The notes beneath the pieces were generated by a model. The model made no database searches and was not told the origin of the DNA. It saw nothing but the letters and a program-made list of their open reading frames with translations. A stretch of DNA of 5,436 bases from Planctomycetota bacterium. Lineage in GTDB: Bacteria; Planctomycetota; Planctomycetia; Planctomycetales; Planctomycetaceae. Of the stretch, positions 1-5,436 are shown in pieces. Position 1 is the stretch's first letter. Each line of letters begins with the position of its first letter. Location of the stretch: positions 1-5,436 of the forward strand of contig JAQBZS010000573.1 in the NCBI GenBank assembly GCA_027622115.1, in the 5' to 3' direction. The translations under genes were made by a program, and so were the position numbers.

Positions 1-2
1 TG

Positions 3-131
3 GCAGAGCCAGTGGCACACATTATCACCAACGATTGCCAGTGCCACCCCGCCGACGTGGCTTCTCGATTTGGTGAATTCGTCATTGAATCGGGTTACCC
101 AAAAACGCTGAAACTCATCGATCGAGATTGA
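3..131 (+). CDS. Possible C-terminal end of an unrecognised gene, cut by the left edge
   Basis: The third forward frame is open from the window edge to a TGA at 129-131 and gives 42 residues ending in KTLKLIDRD. The other two forward frames also stop within about 110 bases. The reverse frames are broken by closely spaced stops, so a forward gene tail is the best coding reading. The peptide has a plausible composition and contains a CQCH cluster, which is one residue too short to be a CxxCH heme motif. Third codon positions are only about half G or C, less biased than in the two large genes, which weakens the case. I do not recognise a family. It could be non-coding. If real, it lies 479 bases before the next start and need not share its promoter. 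Confidence 0.3.
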   Translation, partial: AEPVAHIITNDCQCHPADVASRFGEFVIESGYPKTLKLIDRD

Positions 132-610
132 CCAATGGTACTGTGAATTCCATTTGAACTGTTTCGACCGGGCCATGTTCATTCATGTTCAGTCGACCTC
201 CCGGCACAGGTTGCGAATCTGATCGGCCAGCGACAGCAGGTCAACCGAGAATGGCGTGATTGCGCAAACGTTCCGCCGGCGAGCTCCAGCATCACGGTGC
301 GTTGGTCTTGGTGTCCTTATCCGGATTCGATTCGCATTTACGGGTCAGAGAGTCATGAACGTATCTCGCGGCGATGTTGACTCGACAGCAAAAACGATTC
401 GCTCCGCACAATTGACGTCGGCGAGTTGTTGGCGGGAGTCCGCTTGGAGAACGTAAAATTGGAGATCGAGAAGTCGGTGTCGGAGCGAAGCAGAAGGACG
501 TAACCGCCGTGCTGCGGAAACTCTTGTTTCGCCGTCATCAGTTTTTTCGTCGTCAATCATTCGCTTCCCTAGATGGAACCGGCCCCAACCGGCTGTTGAG
601 AAAAAACGTC
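132..610. other. Intergenic stretch without a convincing gene
   Basis: No open frame here has a good start, recognisable motifs and sustained codon bias. Three short stretches look slightly protein-like. Forward 381-503 ends in a TAA and contains VGELLAGVRLENVKLEIEKS. Forward 147-377 lies in the same frame, separated by a single TGA at 378-380. Reverse 344-189 ends in ADQIRNLCREVD and has no start codon. The last two are mirror frames of each other, so at most one could be real. They may be chance or remnants of an eroded gene. The promoter of the downstream pair should lie here, but I see no strong -35/-10 pair. A loose candidate is TTGGCG at 429-434 with TAAAAT at 454-459, spaced 19 bases. 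Confidence 0.5.
174..191. repeat. Two direct copies of CATGTTCA, 10 bases apart
   Basis: CATGTTCA occurs at 174-181 and again at 184-191, so the copies sit one helical turn apart on the same face of the DNA. This spacing would suit a dimeric regulator binding direct repeats. However, the units are only 8 bases long, lie more than 400 bases upstream of the large gene and are not clearly tied to a promoter. Chance is a reasonable alternative. Confidence 0.3.
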
Positions 611-3600
611 ATGCGACAGAGTCTCCTTGCGTTCGTCATCCTGTTTCCGTGTGCGCTGCAAGCGGATGACGCCTTTCAAATACAGGTTGTGCCATTCATG
701 AAGGAATACTGCGTCCAATGCCACAACCGGAAAACTTCGGAAGGCGAATTGGATCTGACGCGGTATACGTCGTCGGAAATGCTCGGCGAACACTTTCGGC
801 AGTGGGAACACGTCGTCACGTTTCTCAAAAAAGAGGAAATGCCGCCCGCCGACGCCAAGCAACCGTCCGCCAAACTTCGCGCCGACATGCTGAAGACGAT
901 CGAAGATCTGTTACAGACGGAAGGGCGGAAACTGGCGGGCGATCCGGGAATCGTGCTGCCGCGGCGACTGACCAATGCCGAATACAATTACACGATTCGC
1001 GACTTGACCGGCGTCGATATTCAACCCGCGAATTCGTTCCCGGTCGATCCCGCGTCCGGCGAGGGCTTCAACAACACCGGCGAAGCGTTGACGATGTCGC
1101 CCAGCCTGTTCAAGAAGTACTACGCCGCCGCCGAGCACGTGGCGGACCATGTGCTGGTGCAGCCGTCGGGCTGGCAATTCGCTCCGTATTCCGTTGTCAC
1201 GTACGCCGACCAAAAGAAGTTCTACGAAGGGGCCATCATTCGCTTCTATGAACAACACAATGTGGACTTCGAAAAGTACCTGACGGCGGCCTGGACGTAT
1301 CAGCATCGATCCGGGGATTCTCGGACTCGGACGATCGAACTCTGGGCCACCCAGCACGGCTTGAGCCCGAAATACTTGGCACGGCTTTGGAACACGCTGC
1401 AAGCCGACTCGGACGATCAGTTCTACTTGGGTTGGTTGCGTCAACGATGGAACGCGCTGCCCGCGAAGGATACCGCAAACGACATCCGAGCGCTGGCCAG
1501 CGAGATTCGCCGCATCAGTCGCATGTTGTGTTTGCCGGAGACGGCAGCCATCGTGTCCAACGCGGGCAATCCACCGATCGTTCACACCGAGCGTCGCAAG
1601 AAGACCGCCGGCGAGCGCGACACGTTCAACGAGTCATTGCTCCGAGACTCGCAGCAAATCCACGTCGAATTGCGGGGTCTGGATCAGCGGCCTTCGGTCA
1701 GCTTGTTCATTCACGTCGCTGCACCCAACGGCGGCAACGGTTTCGTCACTCTGAGCGAATTGAATTTCAGCACGCAACCAAGCGGTTCATACAAATCCAA
1801 CGACAAGAAGCGCAACACGCCATTTGAAGAGGTGCTGAAACTGCATGCTGCGGATCAACTCCAGCGACTGAACTTCGGCAAGCATCCGCTCGGAGCGGAC
1901 GTTGCAGCGGATAGTCTGGTCCTCGCGTCACCGAGCTTCCTTGAAATCAAGCTGCCGTCCAAGGCGTTTGGAAAAGAGAAGCGAATATTCTTCCATGCGA
2001 AAGCTTCGCTCGATCGCAAGCACGGCAAACAAGGTTTGGTCCAAGTGACGTTGTTCGATCATCAACCCAGTCCGGTCGAACTTGCGAAACGGGTGGCCAA
2101 TGCCGCCAATCCGTCCGACATCATGCCGCTGGTGGATCCCGAACATCCGATTGCCAACAAGTTGCGCAAGTCGTGTCGCGAGTTTTGCGCGTTGTTTCCG
2201 AACCGGTTTCTGTACGTCGATGACACGCGCGGATTATCCGCCGGCTTCCATTTGATCGAAGGCTTCTTCCGCGACGATCAGCCGCTGTGCAAACTGGTTC
2301 TCGACGACAAGCAGAATCAGGAATTGAATCGTCTGTGGGGCGAACTGTATTTCGGCACCGGCATCGCGGAAAAACTGCTGCGGGGTTTCGTATTCTTCGA
2401 ACGTTCCGAGCGAAACTTCATGAAGCATCGCGACTTCGATGCCATCAAGGAAGAAGATCCCAAGCTGGTCGAAGACGAAACGCTCTCGCGCTTTCGAGAC
2501 ATCTATCTCGCTCGGTCCAACGTGAAGGTCACCGGTAAGGAACTCGAAAGCCATCCCATTTACGTGTTCTTCGAGACGATCCGCACCGGCCTCAAAAAGC
2601 AGGCCGCCAATTCGAAGCGGGCCGCGCCGATTTACTTGCGACAGTTGGAAGAGTTCGCGCGGCGAGCGTATCGGCGGCCACTGACCGACCGAGAATTGAC
2701 TGAGCTTCGCACGTTCTTCGACGAGACACGTCAGCAGCCGGAGTTCGGCGTAGAACAGGCCGTACGTGCTTCGATCGTTCGTGTGCTGGTGTCACCGCAC
2801 TTTTGCTATCGCATGGACCCGCTCCCGACCGGCGATTCCGTCAAGCCGCTGCCCGACAACTCGCTGGCATCGCGGCTGAGTTACTTCCTGTGGTCGTCGA
2901 TGCCGGATGCCGAACTCTTGGCCTTGGCGAATGCCGGAAAACTTCAAGACGTCGAGACGCTGACCAAACAGACGCGACGAATGTTGCAAGATCCGAAGGT
3001 CAGCGAATTCGCTCTGGAGTTCTTCGGTCAGTGGTTGGGTTACCGCGATTTCTTGCAGCAAGAGTCCGTCAATCGCCAACTCTTTCCCGATTTTGACGAC
3101 GCCTTGAAGCAGGCGATGTTCGACGAACCAACGCGAGTGATCACGCACTTGATCCAGCAGGATTTGCCCGTCACCGATTTGTTGAGCAGCGATGCGACGC
3201 TCGTCAACCGGCGACTGGCCAAGCACTACGGCGTGCCGTTCAACGGGCCACCCGGAAAGTCTCAAGCCGACGAATGGGCTCGCATCGGCGGCATGCGTCA
3301 GCGAGGTCGCGGCGGGTTGCTGGGCATGGCGGTGTTCCTCACGAAGTACTCGCAGCCGGAACGCACGAGTCCGGTCAAACGCGGCTTTTGGGTGTTTCAC
3401 AAGGTGCTGGGTCAACACATCCCGGCACCACCCGCGGATGTCGCGGTGCTGCCCGCCAAGGAAACCGACACCAACGGCATGACGATTCGCCAGCTTCTCA
3501 AACTGCATACCGACAACGCCAAGTGTGCTCGCTGCCACCAGCGGTTTGACCCGATCGGTCTGTCGATGGAAGGCTTTGATCCGATCGGACGCAGCCGCGC

Positions 3601-3922
3601 GAAGGATCTCGCGGGACGTGCCGTCGACAATCTCGTGCATCTGCCGACGGGGTCGGATGCCCACGGTGTGCCGGAATTCTCGGAATACTTGGCGACTCAA
3701 CGCCGCGACGAATTCATCAACACCTTGTGCCGCAGATTCTTGGGGTACGCTTTGGGGAGGTCTCTGTTGGTGTCCGACCAATCGCTGTTGGAACGGATGC
3801 AGACACAACTGAAGCAAAATGACTATTGTTTTAGTGCGCTGTTTGAGACCGTGGTCTTGAGTCCGCAATTCCGCAATCAACGTTGCCGCGATTTCTCGAC
3901 GGCTCAATTCCGTGCCAAGTGA
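611..3922 (+). CDS. Exported di-heme DUF1592-family protein (PSCyt1/PSD multidomain)
   Basis: Predicted exported c-type cytochrome-like protein of 1103 residues; biochemical role unknown. A Sec signal peptide covers residues 1-18 (hydrophobic LLAFVILF core, cleavage after ALQA). PSCyt1 follows at about 28-90 with the heme motif CVQCH at 34-38. Then come DUF1587 (about 115-182, RRLTNAEYNYTIRDLTG), a central region (about 190-670), DUF1595 (674-734, ending SPHFCYR), DUF1592 (about 750-877, LASRLSYFLWSSMPD) and DUF1588 (about 890-1000, GLLGMAVFLT and TSPVKRGFWV). DUF1588 carries a second heme motif, CARCH at 972-976, followed by DPIG. DUF1585 (about 1024-1092, ending LSPQF) closes the protein. 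From memory, the central region resembles the long planctomycete subfamily with a CxEFCxLFP motif, here C522 and C526. A GTG at 509 is in frame but adds 34 arginine-rich residues ahead of the signal peptide, so ATG 611 is preferred; its ribosome site is weak (GAG at 598-600). The next gene starts 19 bases after the stop. Family assignment is firm; electron transfer is inferred from the heme motifs. Confidence 0.95.
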   Translation: MRQSLLAFVILFPCALQADDAFQIQVVPFMKEYCVQCHNRKTSEGELDLTRYTSSEMLGEHFRQWEHVVTFLKKEEMPPADAKQPSAKLRADMLKTIEDLLQTEGRKLAGDPGIVLPRRLTNAEYNYTIRDLTGVDIQPANSFPVDPASGEGFNNTGEALTMSPSLFKKYYAAAEHVADHVLVQPSGWQFAPYSVVTYADQKKFYEGAIIRFYEQHNVDFEKYLTAAWTYQHRSGDSRTRTIELWATQHGLSPKYLARLWNTLQADSDDQFYLGWLRQRWNALPAKDTANDIRALASEIRRISRMLCLPETAAIVSNAGNPPIVHTERRKKTAGERDTFNESLLRDSQQIHVELRGLDQRPSVSLFIHVAAPNGGNGFVTLSELNFSTQPSGSYKSNDKKRNTPFEEVLKLHAADQLQRLNFGKHPLGADVAADSLVLASPSFLEIKLPSKAFGKEKRIFFHAKASLDRKHGKQGLVQVTLFDHQPSPVELAKRVANAANPSDIMPLVDPEHPIANKLRKSCREFCALFPNRFLYVDDTRGLSAGFHLIEGFFRDDQPLCKLVLDDKQNQELNRLWGELYFGTGIAEKLLRGFVFFERSERNFMKHRDFDAIKEEDPKLVEDETLSRFRDIYLARSNVKVTGKELESHPIYVFFETIRTGLKKQAANSKRAAPIYLRQLEEFARRAYRRPLTDRELTELRTFFDETRQQPEFGVEQAVRASIVRVLVSPHFCYRMDPLPTGDSVKPLPDNSLASRLSYFLWSSMPDAELLALANAGKLQDVETLTKQTRRMLQDPKVSEFALEFFGQWLGYRDFLQQESVNRQLFPDFDDALKQAMFDEPTRVITHLIQQDLPVTDLLSSDATLVNRRLAKHYGVPFNGPPGKSQADEWARIGGMRQRGRGGLLGMAVFLTKYSQPERTSPVKRGFWVFHKVLGQHIPAPPADVAVLPAKETDTNGMTIRQLLKLHTDNAKCARCHQRFDPIGLSMEGFDPIGRSRAKDLAGRAVDNLVHLPTGSDAHGVPEFSEYLATQRRDEFINTLCRRFLGYALGRSLLVSDQSLLERMQTQLKQNDYCFSALFETVVLSPQFRNQRCRDFSTAQFRAK

Positions 3923-3941
3923 TTCCACCGCCTTATTGGAA

Positions 3942-5231
3942 ATGAACATGAACGCTCAGAATCTTTCGCGTCGCGTAATGCTTCAGGGTCTTGGATGCTC
4001 GGTCGCGATGCCGTGGTTGGAGTCCGCGCAGGTGTGGGGCGGTGAATCGACGGTCACAAAGACGAAGTCGCCGCAGCGCTTCGCGTGCATGTTTATCGGC
4101 GACGGCATCTCGCCACCGCACTGGTGGTCGAAGGGGGATGGAGCCGCGATGGAACTCGGTGACAGCTTGCAGTCACTCGCGCCGTTCAAGGAAAAACTCA
4201 ACGTCATCAACGGTCTGTTCAACCAACACGGTTCGGGCGGCCACGCGAAATGCACGGGCAACATCCTCTCGGGAGCCGATCTGAAACGCGGTCGCGAAAT
4301 TCTCGGCGGAGTCAGCATGGACCAGAAGCTGGCGCGGCACTTCGCGGACGAGACGTTCGTTCCGAGTCTCGTGCTGGGTTGCGAACAACCGGTCAGCGGC
4401 TTTCACGAGAGCCAGTACTCGATGGTCTACGCGTCGCACATTTCTTGGCGCAACCCGAGTTCACCAATTCCGATCGAACTCTACCCTTCGCTGGCGTTCG
4501 ACAGTCTGTTTGGCACAAAGGCCAGCAAGTTGCAGGCCAGCATCCTGGACCATGTGCTGGAACAAGCGAACGACCTCAAGCGGCAGGTCAGCAACTCGGA
4601 TCGTGTCAAAATCGATGAATACCTGACGTCGGTTCGCGAGACCGAACGGCGGTTGGAGAAGCTCGAAAAACAACAGGACAAATCACCCGCGACCCCCAAC
4701 TTACAGCGGCCCGACGCGGGTCAACCGCAGGACTTCCGCGAATACGCTCGATTGATGTCCGACATGATTGCGTTGGCATTCCAAACGGATCGTTCCCGCA
4801 TCGCCACGCTGTTAATGTCACGCGACCTGTCCGGTCAGGTCTATCCATTTCTCGACATTCGCGACGACCATCACAGTTATTCGCACTCAAACACGGGCCG
4901 AGAATACCAGTCGATCGTGAAGTGCCACGTCGAACAATACGCGTACCTGATTCGGCGACTGTCGGAGATGCAGGAAGGCGATGCGACGGTGCTCGACAAT
5001 TCCTGCCTGATGTTCGTCTCCGAACACTGGAACGCCCACAACGGCCGACGAGTCCCATGCATTTTGGCGGGCGGCCTCGGCGGCGCGCTCAAGACCGGTC
5101 GCTCGCTCGATTACCTTCAAGCCGGCAACGAAAACCGCAAGCTGTGCAGTCTGTACCTGTCGATCATGGACCGCATGGGTCTGGAGTTGCCCGAATTCGG
5201 CGACGCAACCGAACGGTTGTCCGGCGTGTGA
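3942..5231 (+). CDS. DUF1552 family protein with Tat-like signal
   Basis: Predicted exported DUF1552 protein of 429 residues, a normal full length; molecular function unknown. The N-terminus has a twin-arginine-like motif, SRRVMLQ at 9-15, then a short hydrophobic stretch, as is common in this family. Family landmarks run in order: FACMFIGDGISPPHWW (about 47), PFKEKLNVINGL, GGH at 99-101, SMDQ at 125-128, SHISWRNPSSPIPIE from 165, FDSLFG, a charged helical and probably coiled-coil segment (about 203-246, DEYLTSVRETERRLEKLE), LAFQTDRSRIATLLM (about 278), HHSYSH at 310-315, EHWNAHN at 361-367 and DRMGLELPEFGD near the end. The conserved histidines could bind metal, which is inference. The start is uncertain: GTG 3912 would overlap the upstream gene by 11 bases and lengthen the signal. 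ATG 3942 and ATG 3948 both fit, and GGA at 3938-3940 is better spaced for 3948. It is almost certainly co-transcribed with the di-heme gene. Confidence 0.95.
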   Translation: MNMNAQNLSRRVMLQGLGCSVAMPWLESAQVWGGESTVTKTKSPQRFACMFIGDGISPPHWWSKGDGAAMELGDSLQSLAPFKEKLNVINGLFNQHGSGGHAKCTGNILSGADLKRGREILGGVSMDQKLARHFADETFVPSLVLGCEQPVSGFHESQYSMVYASHISWRNPSSPIPIELYPSLAFDSLFGTKASKLQASILDHVLEQANDLKRQVSNSDRVKIDEYLTSVRETERRLEKLEKQQDKSPATPNLQRPDAGQPQDFREYARLMSDMIALAFQTDRSRIATLLMSRDLSGQVYPFLDIRDDHHSYSHSNTGREYQSIVKCHVEQYAYLIRRLSEMQEGDATVLDNSCLMFVSEHWNAHNGRRVPCILAGGLGGALKTGRSLDYLQAGNENRKLCSLYLSIMDRMGLELPEFGDATERLSGV

Positions 5232-5436
5232 GGCAAGATCGACGGATTTCCTGTTTATTCCGACGCATCAGCACGGCGGAAGAGACGGCCTAGCGGTTCA
5301 ATCATGCATTAGCTTCCGAAGATTTGCAGATTAGGTCGATTATGTCGGCGCCGGGCCAGACTGCGGGAATTACGGCCACTACGCCTCCAGCGGCCTCGCT
5401 TGTGATCCTGCCCCAATTCCGAGAACTCTACCGATG
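5232..5436. other. Downstream non-coding stretch, no gene seen
   Basis: All frames on both strands are short. The best alternative is a reverse frame, 5427-5302, of 41 codons, in which a GTG follows a GGAGG by 4 bases and would give only 25 residues ending KSSEANA. No T-rich intrinsic terminator follows the DUF1552 stop. The last three bases, 5434-5436, are ATG and might start another gene, but no ribosome site precedes them and nothing beyond is visible. Confidence 0.5.
5286..5338. other. Imperfect hairpin downstream of the DUF1552 gene
   Basis: CGGCCTA at 5286-5292 pairs with TAGGTCG at 5332-5338, giving seven pairs of which one is G-T. Inside it ATC 5301-5303 pairs with GAT 5329-5331, TGCA 5305-5308 with TGCA 5325-5328, and CTT 5313-5315 with AAG 5319-5321 around a CCG loop. 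The 5' side carries an eight-base bulge. There is no following T tract, so it is not a standard intrinsic terminator. It begins 55 bases after the stop codon and could be an mRNA 3' end structure, part of a dispersed repeat or chance. Confidence 0.3.

Noticed and set aside
429..459. Possible promoter TTGGCG and TAAAAT
   Set aside because: The -35 box matches only four of six bases and the 19-base spacing is long. Planctomycete promoter signals are poorly defined, so it was only mentioned in the gap entry.
345..560. Reverse 71-codon open frame in the upstream gap
   Set aside because: It has no recognisable motif, no convincing ribosome site and an equally open forward frame. It is best read as chance.
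509..610. Upstream GTG start for the long protein, adding 34 residues
   Set aside because: The extension is arginine-rich and would bury a clean signal peptide that begins at the ATG at 611.
3912..3941. GTG start for the DUF1552 gene overlapping the upstream stop
   Set aside because: It adds ten unconserved-looking residues before the Tat-like motif. ATG 3942 or 3948 matches the usual short N-terminus, and GGA at 3938-3940 suits 3948.
2792..3949. A 385-codon reverse open frame
   Set aside because: It lies opposite the DUF1595 to DUF1585 part of the long gene, which has clear family motifs. The reverse product has no recognisable domain and arises from codon bias.
3996..3998. Cysteine at residue 19 of the DUF1552 protein as a lipoprotein site
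   Set aside because: The preceding residues (GLG) do not fit a lipobox, and there is no hydrophobic segment before the cysteine.
5289..5336. Resemblance to an integron attC site (GCCTAGC, then TTCAATCATGC, then ATTAGGT)
   Set aside because: The conserved AAC and GTT triplets of attC ends are replaced by AGC and ATT, the size is short, and no integrase or cassette array is visible.
5304..5381. Reverse 25-codon frame with GGAGG ahead of GTG
   Set aside because: The frame is very short, the spacing of 4 bases is tight and the peptide has no motif. A chance match is likelier.

Overview
The window most likely comes from a member of the Planctomycetota. The evidence is gene content: a very long exported protein carrying the planctomycete-type cytochrome and PSD domains (PSCyt1, DUF1587, DUF1595, DUF1592, DUF1588, DUF1585), followed at once by a DUF1552 protein. 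Both families are greatly expanded in Planctomycetota and related PVC bacteria. No rRNA or other marker gene is present, so genus cannot be assigned.

Layout. Positions 1-131 may be the last 42 codons of an unrecognised gene cut by the left edge. Positions 132-610 hold no convincing gene, only short open fragments and a small direct repeat. Positions 611-3922 encode a predicted 1103-residue exported protein with two c-type heme motifs about 940 residues apart. Positions 3942-5231 encode a predicted 429-residue DUF1552 protein with a twin-arginine-like N-terminus. Positions 5232-5436 are apparently non-coding and contain one imperfect hairpin candidate. The window ends on an ATG that could start another gene, but nothing beyond it is visible.

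How the parts fit. The two large genes are on the same strand, 19 nt apart, and are almost certainly co-transcribed. Both products look exported: the first by a Sec-type signal peptide, as c-type heme attachment requires, and the second probably by Tat. The simplest reading is a periplasmic pair in which a di-heme protein works with a DUF1552 partner, perhaps in redox chemistry. No substrate, reaction or physical complex can be read from the sequence, and neither family has an established biochemical function that I can name. The pairing is a recurrent planctomycete arrangement, not a new system. The least explained parts are the roughly 490-residue central region of the long protein and the two flanking non-coding stretches.
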